A stretch of DNA of 64,000 nucleotides from Pseudomonas khavaziana. GTDB taxonomy: Bacteria > Pseudomonadota > Gammaproteobacteria > Pseudomonadales > Pseudomonadaceae. Every line of letters begins with the position of its first letter. Within the stretch, counting starts at the first letter, position 1. This document shows, one piece after another, positions 50,337 to 62,447 of this stretch. Location: the NCBI RefSeq assembly GCF_019145205.1, contig NZ_JAHSTT010000020.1:1-64000 (forward strand), written 5' to 3'. The notes under the pieces were generated by a model that was given only the letters and a program-made list of their open reading frames with translations, was not told the origin of the DNA and searched no databases. The position numbers were made by a program, and so were the translations under genes.

Positions 50337-52427
50337 TTGCTGAATCTAAAGACCGCATTTCTGCTCGCCGCGCTGTTGCTGTGCGGCAACGGCGCACTGC
50401 AAGCTGCGGCCACTGCGCCTGCATCCGAAACGCCGGCCAAGCCGGAGCTGTTGGTGGAGGGCGGGCTACTCGGAGCCATCAGTTCCAGTATTGATGACGT
50501 GCAGGACAAGCTCGACCTCAACCAGAACCTCGTCGACGCCTGGCGCCTACGTGCCGACCGGGCGGCGGATGAAGTGGGGCGCCTGGTCGACCAGACCGCC
50601 GCGCGCTCGCCGTGGAGTGTGGCCGGCGATTTTCTGCTGTTGTCCGGGGTGTGGATCGGTGCCTTTGCCGCGTTGACTTTACTGGGGCACTGGGTGGTGC
50701 AGCGCTCCAGCCGCCGCTCGTTCGTCGCACGACGCCAGCGCTTGCAAGGCTTGCTCGGCTACGTAGTGCCCTACACGATTCCAGCGTTGATCTGCCTGCC
50801 GCTGACCCTCTATGTAAGCCACTTCTTGGCCGCTTCGGTGGGCCGTGCGCTGGCGCTGTGTTTTGCCTATGCCACCAGCAGCGGCATCTTTTCGACCTCG
50901 ATGCTGCTGTGCGTCATTGTGATGTTTAACGTCGGGCACAAGCGGCCCGCCGTGCAGATTATTCGTGACTACTGCCCTAAGCCGCTGTTCCTGATCGGCT
51001 TCCTTGCCGCCCTCAGCGACGCGTTGACCAGCCCGCAGATCGCTCGTCAACTGGGCGGCAATATCACCAGCAGTATCGCGGTATTTACCGGCCTGTTTGC
51101 CGCAGTGATTTTCGGCGTGCTGGTGGTGCGCCTGCGTCGTCCGGTGGCCCATTTGATCCGTAACCGCCCGTTGGCCCAGCGCCTCCAGCATCCGGCCTTG
51201 CAGCAATCGCTGCGGGTGTTTTCCGGGCTTTGGTACTGGCCGATCCTGTTGATGGTGCTGGTGTCCGCGGTGAACCTGATCGGCGCCGGCGACGACAACC
51301 AAAAGGCCCTGCGTTGCGCACTGCTCACCACGCTGCTGCTGATCGGCACAGTGTTTCTCAGCACCGTGCTGCAACACCTGTTCAAGTCCCGCAGCCAAGT
51401 GTCGATCCAACGCAGCAGCGCCTACAAGGAGCGCTTCCTCAGTTTGCTGCACGCGATCCTGCGTATCGTCATGGCCATTGCCTTTATCGAAATCCTCGGG
51501 CGTATCTGGGGCGTATCGCTATTTGAGTTCGCCCAGCGCAACTCGGTGGGCCGGGCCATCAGTGATTCCCTCAGCAGCATCGGCCTGATCCTGTTGGTGA
51601 CCTGGCTGTTCTGGGTGGTGCTCGATACGGCGATCCAGGAAGCGCTCAAGCCGCCGGTGAATAAACGCTCCGGCCGCCAGCCCAGCACCCGGGTGAAAAC
51701 CATCCTGCCGCTGCTGCGCAATGCGGTGAAGATTATCCTGGTGGTGATTTGCGCGATCACCACCATGGCAAATCTTGGCATCAACGTCGCGCCGTTGCTG
51801 GCGGGTGCCGGGGTGGTGGGCCTGGCCATCGGTTTCGGCTCCCAGCAGTTGGTGCAGGACGTGATTACCGGCCTGTTCATCATTATCGAAGACACCCTGT
51901 CCATCGGCGACTGGGTGGTGCTCGACTCCGGCCATGCGGGCACCGTCGAAGGCCTGACCATTCGCACCCTGCGCCTGCGCGACGGCAAGGGTTTTGTGCA
52001 TTCGGTGCCGTTCGGGCAGATCAAGGCGGTCACCAACCAGTCGCGGCAGTTCGCCTATGCCTTCTTCTCGGTGCAGTTCACCTACGACACCGACGTGGAC
52101 AAGGCCGTGGAGCTGATCCGCGAAGCGGGCCAATCGATTCGCGACGACGTGTTCCTCAAGTACAACCTGCAAGGGCCGCTGGAAGTATTTGGCGTGGACA
52201 AGATGGACCTCAATGGCGTGGTGCTCACCGCACAGTTCCGTACGGTGTCGGGTGGGCAGTATGCGGTCAGCCGGGCGTTTAACCAGCGGCTGAAAAAGCT
52301 TGTGGATAACTGTGATGAGGTGCACTTTGCGCAGACTTATCCACAGCAGGTGTTGTTGCCTAAGCGTGTGGCGCAGGTGGAAGAGCCGGATGCGCCGGTG
52401 CTGACCGAGCAGCCCAGGTCTCAATGA
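50337..52427 (+). CDS. Large MscS-family mechanosensitive channel
   Basis: 696 residues from the TTG at 50337: signal peptide LNLKTAFLLAALLLCGNGALQA, a periplasmic segment, about ten transmembrane helices from 100 onward, and the MscS pore/beta-domain near 510-600 (AGVVGLAIGFGSQQLVQDV, then FIIIEDTLSIGDWVVL), ending in a soluble domain. It releases solutes on hypo-osmotic shock. The frame is open 41 codons further upstream to an ATG inside the REP element (50214); another ATG at 50259 lacks a ribosome site, whereas the TTG has GAAGGAG at 50321-50327, nine bases before it. The exact start remains uncertain. Confidence 0.85.
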   Translation: MLNLKTAFLLAALLLCGNGALQAAATAPASETPAKPELLVEGGLLGAISSSIDDVQDKLDLNQNLVDAWRLRADRAADEVGRLVDQTAARSPWSVAGDFLLLSGVWIGAFAALTLLGHWVVQRSSRRSFVARRQRLQGLLGYVVPYTIPALICLPLTLYVSHFLAASVGRALALCFAYATSSGIFSTSMLLCVIVMFNVGHKRPAVQIIRDYCPKPLFLIGFLAALSDALTSPQIARQLGGNITSSIAVFTGLFAAVIFGVLVVRLRRPVAHLIRNRPLAQRLQHPALQQSLRVFSGLWYWPILLMVLVSAVNLIGAGDDNQKALRCALLTTLLLIGTVFLSTVLQHLFKSRSQVSIQRSSAYKERFLSLLHAILRIVMAIAFIEILGRIWGVSLFEFAQRNSVGRAISDSLSSIGLILLVTWLFWVVLDTAIQEALKPPVNKRSGRQPSTRVKTILPLLRNAVKIILVVICAITTMANLGINVAPLLAGAGVVGLAIGFGSQQLVQDVITGLFIIIEDTLSIGDWVVLDSGHAGTVEGLTIRTLRLRDGKGFVHSVPFGQIKAVTNQSRQFAYAFFSVQFTYDTDVDKAVELIREAGQSIRDDVFLKYNLQGPLEVFGVDKMDLNGVVLTAQFRTVSGGQYAVSRAFNQRLKKLVDNCDEVHFAQTYPQQVLLPKRVAQVEEPDAPVLTEQPRSQ

Positions 52428-52442
52428 TGAAAGTGGCTGTTC

Positions 52443-52528
52443 TGGCCTCATCGGGAGCAAGCTCCCTCCCACACTTGAAATGTGTTCACGCATCTAAATG
52501 TGGGAGGGGGCTTGCTCCCGATGAGGCC
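52443..52528. repeat. REP doublet, copy B (inverted arrangement)
   Basis: Outer arms GGCCTCATCGGGAGC and GCTCCCGATGAGGCC with cores TCCCTCCCACA facing TGTGGGAGGGG. The cores point inward, opposite to copies A and C. It lies between the converging MscS and lhr genes and could fold into a long terminator-like hairpin. Confidence 0.85.
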
Positions 52529-52535
52529 CTCAAGT

Positions 52536-56783
<4,248 letters not shown>

Positions 56784-56898
56784 TCACCCTATATGCAACC
56801 GGCGGGGCCAAGTTGCAACCCCGCACTTTATCCGTGACGGTTGCGCTACAAACCCGCAAAATGCAACGATTCTGGCAACTACCTACGGCAAGGCGCAC

Positions 56899-57834
56899 AT
56901 GCCTGTCGATAATAACCATCGTTCCAAACAGACCGGGCCTGCTCAATCTATGCGAATGCGCCTTATGTTACTGGGCGGCGGGAATGCCCTCGGGCAGGCG
57001 CTGATTCGCCTCGGTGCAGAGGAAGACATCGGTTTCCTCGCACCCAAACCGCCCCAAGACGGCTGGGATGCCGCAAGCCTCACCCAATTGCTCGACGACA
57101 CCCGTCCCGATGCATTGATCAACCTCGCCTACTATTTCGACTGGTTCCAGGCCGAAGCCGTAAGCGAAACCCGCCTGGCCGGCCAGGAATTCGCCATCGA
57201 GCGCCTGGCTGAACTGTGCCAGCACCACAGCATCACCCTGCTGCAACCGTCCAGCTATCGCGTATTCGATGGCTCCCGCGCCACCGCCTACAGCGAGAAA
57301 GACGAGCCGGTACCCCTGGGCCTGCGCGGTCAGGCGCTGTGGCGTATCGAACAAAGCGTGCGCGCCACTTGCCCACAGCATGTGCTGCTGCGCTTTGGCT
57401 GGTTGCTGGATGACAGCGTTGACGGCACTCTCGGGCGTTTTCTGGCCCGTGCCGAGAAACCCGATGAGTTACTGATGGCGGACGACCGTCGCGGCAACCC
57501 GACGCCGGTAGACGATGCTGCACGGGTGATCATCTCAGTGCTTAAGCAACTCGATTGCGCGGCGCCGTTGTGGGGTACCTATCACTACGCCGGGCATGAA
57601 GCGACCACGCCATTGGCCCTGGGCCAGGCAATCCTCACAGAAGCGCGCAACTTCCACGCCCTGGCCATTGAGTCTCCCACTGCCCAGGCCCACGCGGCGC
57701 GGCCGGATGCGGCAGAAGAACCGCAGCACGCGGTGTTGGCCTGCAAGAAGATCCTCCACACCTTTGGCATCAAGCCTCGGGCGTGGCGGGCGGGGTTGCC
57801 GGCGTTGCTGGACCGGTTCTATCGCCATAGCTGA
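56899..57834 (+). CDS. NAD(P)-binding sugar-nucleotide/RmlD-like SDR protein
   Basis: 311 residues of the extended SDR fold: dinucleotide loop LLGGGNALGQALIRLG (24-39), LINLAYYFDWFQAEA near 73-87, LQPSSYRVFDG near 120 and DRRGNPTPVDDAARVI near 208. It resembles dTDP-4-dehydrorhamnose reductase-like proteins but no canonical YxxxK is obvious (GLRGQALWRIEQ is at that position), so catalysis is uncertain. Start at ATG 56899 is preferred; ATG at 56950 (MRMRLMLLGGG) is an alternative. Divergent from lhr across 115 nt. Confidence 0.78.
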   Translation: MPVDNNHRSKQTGPAQSMRMRLMLLGGGNALGQALIRLGAEEDIGFLAPKPPQDGWDAASLTQLLDDTRPDALINLAYYFDWFQAEAVSETRLAGQEFAIERLAELCQHHSITLLQPSSYRVFDGSRATAYSEKDEPVPLGLRGQALWRIEQSVRATCPQHVLLRFGWLLDDSVDGTLGRFLARAEKPDELLMADDRRGNPTPVDDAARVIISVLKQLDCAAPLWGTYHYAGHEATTPLALGQAILTEARNFHALAIESPTAQAHAARPDAAEEPQHAVLACKKILHTFGIKPRAWRAGLPALLDRFYRHS

Positions 57835-57852
57835 CACCACACAAAACCAAAA

Positions 57853-57942
57853 TGTGGGAGGGGGCTTGCTCCCGATAGCAGAGTGTCAGTCAACAGATTC
57901 ATGGACTGATCCACCGCTATCGGGAGCAAGCCCCCTCCCACA
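57853..57942. repeat. REP doublet (REPIN), copy C
   Basis: Core TGTGGGAGGGGGCTTGCTCCC at 57853-57873, inverted partner GCTATCGGGAGCAAGCCCCC ending at 57942. The loop repeats the AGTGTCAGTCAACAGATTC of copy A. Lies between the SDR gene and the OmpW gene, which converge. Confidence 0.9.
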
Positions 57943-57960
57943 TTGGTTATGCAGTGTTGC

Positions 57961-58659
57961 TTAGAACTTGTAGCCGATACCCACCATGTAAACCATTGGG
58001 TCCACGTCCACATTGACCTTGGCGCGAGTGCCCTGGCCCAGCGCATTGTTATCCACAGTCGCCTTGGTGCTGATGTCGATGTAGCGCGCCTGGGCGTTGA
58101 TCATCCATTTGTCGTTGATCATGTAGTCGGCGCCGATCTGTGCGGCCCAGCCCCAGGAGTTCTCGGCCTTGAAGTTGCTGAAACCGGCTTGTTCGGCACG
58201 ACCGCCAACGTGTTCGTCGTAGATCCAGGTGTAGTTGATACCGGCACCCACGTAGGGCTGGAACGCCGACTTGTTGTCCAGCGGGTAGTACACGACGCTC
58301 AGGGTCGGCGGCAGGTGTTTGAGCGAGCCGAGTTTGCCGTTGGCGGCGCCCAGGGCGGTGTTCTTGAGTTTTACGTCATGCTCGAACGGCGTGGCGGCCA
58401 GCAGTTCGATACCCACGTGGTCGGTGATCATGTAGGCGAAGTTCAAGCCCAACTGGGTGTCGCTGCTCATGGTCGCCTTGCCGCCCAGGTTGGTGCCGGC
58501 CAGTGGGCCCTGGTCAACCTTGACTTTGCTGCTGTCGGCGTCCGGGTTCACGGTGATTGCACCGGCACGCACCAGGATATCGCCCGCTTGGTGAGCGTGT
58601 GCGACCGGGGCGACGAGGGCGAGCGCGAAGAGGGACGCGCCGAGCAGAGACTTGTTCAT
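57961..58659 (-). CDS. oprG: OmpW/OprG-family outer membrane porin
   Basis: 232 residues: signal peptide of 22 (MNKSLLGASLFALALVAPVAHA), an eight-stranded beta-barrel with alternating hydrophobic residues and a terminal aromatic, GIGYKF, typical of outer membrane insertion. OmpW barrels let small hydrophobic molecules pass laterally. An FNR/Anr-like dyad lies 64 nt upstream. It stands just behind the zinc operon on the same strand, the order I remember for P. aeruginosa oprG and PA4063-PA4066. Confidence 0.88.
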   Translation of the reverse strand: MNKSLLGASLFALALVAPVAHAHQAGDILVRAGAITVNPDADSSKVKVDQGPLAGTNLGGKATMSSDTQLGLNFAYMITDHVGIELLAATPFEHDVKLKNTALGAANGKLGSLKHLPPTLSVVYYPLDNKSAFQPYVGAGINYTWIYDEHVGGRAEQAGFSNFKAENSWGWAAQIGADYMINDKWMINAQARYIDISTKATVDNNALGQGTRAKVNVDVDPMVYMVGIGYKF

Positions 58660-58722
58660 GGGAGCTCCAGAGGACGTTTAAAAGTTGTACGTCCAATGGT
58701 AAAGATCGTTCCGTCCGGTCTT

Positions 58723-58736
58723 TTGACTCAGCTCAA
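58723..58736 (-). promoter_or_regulatory. FNR/Anr-like box upstream of oprG
   Basis: TTGACTCAGCTCAA: TTGA-N6-TCAA is a perfect dyad and agrees with TTGAT-N4-ATCAA at eight of ten positions. The centre lies about 70 nt upstream of the oprG start, a usual place for an oxygen-dependent regulator. Confidence 0.5.
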
Positions 58737-58753
58737 TGAAAGGGTGATCAGCG

Positions 58754-59275
58754 CTACTCCTGCAGCTCGTACATGTAAATCTTCTCGGCATCCATCTGGT
58801 AACCGGCGTCGGCCAGTTCGCTTGACGACGGCTTGACCTGCATCGCGCCTTCGACCCAGTACGGCTGATACAGCTCATCGAGCTTCACGCCGACTTCGCT
58901 TTTGACATGCACGATCTGGTTCGACGGCGGTGGCGGCACATGAATGCATGCACCGAAGTACGGCACCAGCAGGAACTCGGTGGTACGGCCTTCCTCACTG
59001 ACCTCCAGCGGCACGATATACCCCGGCAGGCGAATGTGCTGGCCGTTGAGACCTTGCACCACCGGGGCATTGGGCAGGTCCTGCTTGGCCGCGGGCGCAG
59101 CTTCCACGGACAAGGCATCGGCCATGTTCGACAGGTCGTGCAGCGGTTTCATATTGGGGATTTCCGGCGGTGCGTCCGGCGGGATCATCTCCTGCCAGGA
59201 CAAGTCCCTGGGCGGCTCATCCGCCCACACGGGCACGCTCACCAGCAACAACAGGGCAAACAGGGCACGACGCAT
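58754..59275 (-). CDS. DUF3299 lipoprotein-like/periplasmic protein of the zinc operon
   Basis: 173 residues with a signal peptide (RRALFALLLLVSVPVWA) and the DUF3299 core: PNMKPLHDLSNMADAL, LPGYIVPLEVSEEGRTTEFLLVPYFG, ACIHVPPPPSNQIV. Cys at the ACIHV position may be redox or metal active. The ATG at 59275 has AGGAAGG five nt upstream; an ATG overlapping the permease stop (59290) is an alternative. It is the last gene of a four-gene set that matches the zrg-type zinc uptake locus. Confidence 0.82.
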   Translation of the reverse strand: MRRALFALLLLVSVPVWADEPPRDLSWQEMIPPDAPPEIPNMKPLHDLSNMADALSVEAAPAAKQDLPNAPVVQGLNGQHIRLPGYIVPLEVSEEGRTTEFLLVPYFGACIHVPPPPSNQIVHVKSEVGVKLDELYQPYWVEGAMQVKPSSSELADAGYQMDAEKIYMYELQE

Positions 59276-59286
59276 CGAAGCCTTCC

Positions 59287-60552
59287 TCATAAACGGATGG
59301 ACAGGCCATCGGCCAAAGATTGTCGATAGGCACGCCACGCGGGCACGCTGCCCATCAACAGCGCTGCCGCGAGAATACCCGCCAGCAGGGTCCATTCATA
59401 TTTGCTCGGCCATGACATCGGCAGGTCCAGGCCGTAATTAGCCTGCAGGTAACCCCGTGACGCGGCGATGCACAGGTACAGCAGCCCCACGCCCGCCGTT
59501 ACGCCGGCCAAGGCCAGGGCAAAGGCTTCGAAGATCAACAGGGTTGCAATATGCCACGGGCGCGCGCCCACCGACCGCAGGATCGCCATCTCGCGGCGGC
59601 GTTCGTTGAGGCTGGTGAGAATAGCCGTGAGCATGCCGATCAAACCGGTCAGCACCACGAACAGCGAGATCACGAACAAGGCTTTCTCGGCGGTGCCCAT
59701 CATGCTCCACAGCTCTTGCAGGGCCACGCCCGGCAGGATCGCCAGCATCGGCTCGCCACGGAACTCGTTGATCTCCCTTTGCAGGGCGAAGGTGGAAATC
59801 TTGTTGTTCAGGCCGAGCATGAATGCGGTGATGGCTTGTGGGGTCAGGTCCATATTGCGCGCCTGGTCGGCGCTGATGCGGCCTTTGCCCTGGGCCGGCA
59901 CGCCGTTGTGCCAGTCGATATGGATCGCTTCCATGCCGCCCAGGCTGATATGCAGCGTGCGGTCCACCGGGGTGCCGGTGCGCTTTAGGATACCGACCAC
60001 GGTGAAGGGTTTGTCGTCATGCTTGACCAGGCTGACCACTGCCACGCCATGGGCCAGCACCAGCTTGTCGCCGAGCTTGTAATGCAGGGCATCGGCGACT
60101 TCGGCACCGAGCACCACTTCGAACGGGTCGGTGGCGAACGCGCGGCCGCTGGCCAGTTCGAGGTTTTGCTTGCGCCCGTACTGGTAATGCTCGAAGTAGG
60201 ATTCGTTGGTGCCCATCACCCGGTAGCCGCGATGGGAGTCACCCAGGGAAATCGGAATCGCCCATTTCACCTGGGGGTTGGCGGCGAAGTGCTCGTAGCT
60301 GTCCCAACGAATATTGTTGGTGGCGTTGCCGATACGGAACACCGAGTACAGCAGCAGGTTCACTGAGCCCGAACGTGCACCGACGATCAGGTCGGTACCG
60401 CTGATGGTGCTGGCGAAGCTGTTGCGTGCCTCGACGCGCACGCGCTCCACTGCGAGCAACAAGCAAACGGAAAGCGCGATGGCGAAAGCGGTGAGGATCG
60501 CGGTAAAGCGGCGGTTAGCCAGGCTGGCCATGGCTAGACGAAACAGATACAT
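59287..60552 (-). CDS. ABC transporter permease (MacB/FtsX type)
   Basis: 421 residues with an N-terminal transmembrane helix (RRFTAILTAFAIALSVCLLLAVER), a periplasmic MacB-like core of about 230 residues, and three helices in the C-terminal FtsX domain containing RREMAILRSVGARPWHIATLL near 320-340. It works with the ATPase whose stop lies 1 nt before its ATG. The frame is open 31 codons upstream inside the ATPase, but MYLFRLAMASLANRRF is the natural start. Type VII ABC folds usually act by mechanotransmission rather than passing substrate through the membrane. Confidence 0.88.
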   Translation of the reverse strand: MYLFRLAMASLANRRFTAILTAFAIALSVCLLLAVERVRVEARNSFASTISGTDLIVGARSGSVNLLLYSVFRIGNATNNIRWDSYEHFAANPQVKWAIPISLGDSHRGYRVMGTNESYFEHYQYGRKQNLELASGRAFATDPFEVVLGAEVADALHYKLGDKLVLAHGVAVVSLVKHDDKPFTVVGILKRTGTPVDRTLHISLGGMEAIHIDWHNGVPAQGKGRISADQARNMDLTPQAITAFMLGLNNKISTFALQREINEFRGEPMLAILPGVALQELWSMMGTAEKALFVISLFVVLTGLIGMLTAILTSLNERRREMAILRSVGARPWHIATLLIFEAFALALAGVTAGVGLLYLCIAASRGYLQANYGLDLPMSWPSKYEWTLLAGILAAALLMGSVPAWRAYRQSLADGLSIRL

Positions 60553-60553
60553 C

Positions 60554-61264
60554 TCAAACCTCTGCGGGCGTGGCGGCGCGATTGAGTTCGGCCAGCGACA
60601 GGTTGCGGTCGAACAGCGAGGCCAGGCTCTGGTCGTGGCTGACAAACAACAGGCTGGCGCCAGCGTCGCGGCATTCAGCGAACAGCAACTGGATGAAGGC
60701 TTCGCGGGCGTCGTAGTCCAGGGCCGAGGTGGGTTCGTCGGCGATCACCAGCTCCGGTTGGCCGATCAACGCACGTGCTGCGGCGACCCGTTGTTGCTGG
60801 CCGATGGATAGCGAGTCGGCGCGCCGCTCAAGCAGATCCTTGTCCTTCAAACCCAGGTGCGCAAGCAAGGTCGCGGCCGCCTGGTCGACACTGCCGTGGC
60901 GCTGCCGGGCCCGCTGTGCGCGCAGCTTGGAAAAGTGGCAAGGCAGCTCGACGTTTTCACGCACTGACAGAAACGGCAGCAGGTTGAATTGCTGGAAGAT
61001 GTAGCCGGTGTGGTCGACGCGGAATCGATCCCGGGCGCCGGCCGAGAGTTCGGTCAATTCCTGGCCGAGCAGGCGGATGCTGCCCTGGCTGGGTTTCTGC
61101 ACGCCACCCAAGAGCCCCAGCAGCGTGGTCTTGCCACTGCCGCTCGGGCCCTTGAGAAACAGGGTTTCCCCGGGCTCCAGGCGGAACGCGGGAATGTCCA
61201 GCAACTGTGGGTGACCGGGCCAGTTGAAGCCCAGATTGGACAGTTCGATCAATGGGTGGGTCAT
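60554..61264 (-). CDS. ABC transporter ATP-binding protein (LolD/MacB type)
   Basis: 236 residues: Walker A GPSGSGKTT (39-47), Q-loop FQQFNLLPF, signature SLSIGQQQRVAAARAL at 151-166 and Walker B LVIADEP at 172-178. Pairs with the following permease (1 nt gap) and follows the His-rich protein gene by 6 nt. Contained in the set that resembles the zinc operon zrgABC. Confidence 0.9.
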   Translation of the reverse strand: MTHPLIELSNLGFNWPGHPQLLDIPAFRLEPGETLFLKGPSGSGKTTLLGLLGGVQKPSQGSIRLLGQELTELSAGARDRFRVDHTGYIFQQFNLLPFLSVRENVELPCHFSKLRAQRARQRHGSVDQAAATLLAHLGLKDKDLLERRADSLSIGQQQRVAAARALIGQPELVIADEPTSALDYDAREAFIQLLFAECRDAGASLLFVSHDQSLASLFDRNLSLAELNRAATPAEV

Positions 61265-61270
61265 GTGAAC

Positions 61271-61870
61271 TCAGAACTTCAGGGTGGCTGCGGTGGCCGT
61301 CGCGTCAACACCTTGCTGACCGCTTGGGCCGATCAGTTGTACCTGAATTTTCGTGGTTGCAGGGAAGGTCTTGAACACTTGGCTCAGGTCGAGGTTGCCC
61401 AGGGCCGTCGGCGTGGCGCAGGTGAACTGGTAGTGGGCGTGGATCTCGCTGTGGTCGTGATGATGCTCGTGGGCGGCAGCGCCTTTGCCGTCGGTGGCGT
61501 GGTCATCGTCGTCATGCTCGGCTTCGGGCTTGTCACCGAACAGCGGGCTGTTGAGTTCCTGGCTGCTGACCTTGCAGCCTGCGGCCTTGGGCAGGTTGAA
61601 CAGTGCCAGCGGGTTCTCCAGCTGCTTGCGCGCGGCGGCGACCTTGGCTTTGTCGGCGGCGCTGGTCGCGGCATGCTCGAACCCCACCAGGTTCATGGCC
61701 GGGCTGTCCAGTTCAAGCTCCAGGGCCTGGCCGTCCAGTACCGCGTTGAGGCGAGCGACGCCATGTTCGTGGGCGCCAAGGCTGCCATGCTCGTGGTCAT
61801 GATCTTCGTGAGCATGTGCGACTGCCAGTGGCAGCAGGGCAAACGGCAAAGCGAGCAGCAAACGGCGCAT
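61271..61870 (-). CDS. Histidine-rich DUF2796 / ZrgA-like zinc uptake protein
   Basis: 199 residues with signal peptide MRRLLLALPFALLPLAVAHA. Metal-binding stretches are HEDHDHEHGSLGAHEHG (21-37) and a second His/Asp-rich block near 115-145 (AEHDDDDHATD, AAAHEHHHDHSEIHAH). It should chelate periplasmic zinc for uptake. First gene of the operon, with a Zur-box-like dyad 26-48 nt upstream. P. aeruginosa PA4063 is the counterpart by gene order. Confidence 0.87.
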   Translation of the reverse strand: MRRLLLALPFALLPLAVAHAHEDHDHEHGSLGAHEHGVARLNAVLDGQALELELDSPAMNLVGFEHAATSAADKAKVAAARKQLENPLALFNLPKAAGCKVSSQELNSPLFGDKPEAEHDDDDHATDGKGAAAHEHHHDHSEIHAHYQFTCATPTALGNLDLSQVFKTFPATTKIQVQLIGPSGQQGVDATATAATLKF

Positions 61871-61895
61871 GGGACGGCTCCAGAATGAAAGTTAT

Positions 61896-61918
61896 GTTAT
61901 GTGATCTTATAACAATAA
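61896..61918 (-). promoter_or_regulatory. Zur-box-like operator upstream of the zinc operon
   Basis: Core ATGTGATCTTATAACA (61899-61914) agrees with the gamma-proteobacterial Zur consensus ATGTTATANTATAACA, as I remember it, at all but two fixed positions. It lies 26-48 nt before the His-rich gene, where Zur would block RNA polymerase when zinc is plentiful. Confidence 0.6.
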
Positions 61919-61999
61919 GTTTGAGAGTTTGACCGCCCGCTTGGCGTTGCGCAAGCGGCATGGGAGCATGCCCATCAGAAAAATGCAGGAGGAAGGACG

Positions 62000-62344
62000 A
62001 TGTTGCGAATTCGTGGAACCGTCGGCGACCTGCCGGTGGACTTGACCCTGGAACTGGATGACGGTGATTGGGCGCGGCTGGGCGCACAGTTACAGGCCGC
62101 TCCAACGCCAAGTGCGCCAACGCCGACGCCAGTCAAACAGAACGAGGATCTGTGGCAGCACGCCCAGGATTTGCTGCGCAAGGCCGGGCAACTCAATGGC
62201 CTGGAGTTGCTCGATCAACTGGAAGGGTTGGCTGGCGATGCCGGGGCAGGCAAGCGCCTGCTGGTACGCCTGCGCCACAGCGCCAAGGTCAAGGTGAGCA
62301 GCGGCGGGGATACGCCGCTGTACACCTGGGTTGACCCTTTGTAG
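62000..62344 (+). CDS. Small conserved hypothetical protein
   Basis: 114 residues: an N-terminal beta-rich part (LRIRGTVGDLPVDLTLELDDGDWARLG), a Pro/Thr linker (APTPSAPTPTPV) and a helical C-terminal part (QHAQDLLRKAGQLNGLELLDQLEGL). No signal peptide, metal site or known motif seen. Preceded by AGGAGGAAGG, so certainly a translatable frame. Its TAG stop is inside the REP element at its 3' end. It lies where P. aeruginosa has PA4062 by order, but I cannot say what it does. Confidence 0.75.
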   Translation: MLRIRGTVGDLPVDLTLELDDGDWARLGAQLQAAPTPSAPTPTPVKQNEDLWQHAQDLLRKAGQLNGLELLDQLEGLAGDAGAGKRLLVRLRHSAKVKVSSGGDTPLYTWVDPL

Positions 62345-62438
62345 GAGCGAGCTCGCTCGCGAAAAACTCATAGGCGCCGCGTTCATTCATGAAGCACGCG
62401 TTATCGTTGAAGTTTTTCGCGAGCAAGCTCGCTCCTAC
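62341..62438. repeat. REP doublet, copy D (second family)
   Basis: GTAGGAGCGAGCTCGCTCGC (62341-62360) and inverted GCGAGCAAGCTCGCTCCTAC (62419-62438), with arms GAAAAACT / AGTTTTTC and an unrelated loop. The core differs from copies A-C, so it belongs to another REP family. Lies between two converging genes and supplies the stop of the upstream one. Confidence 0.9.
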
Positions 62439-62447
62439 AGGGTAGGG

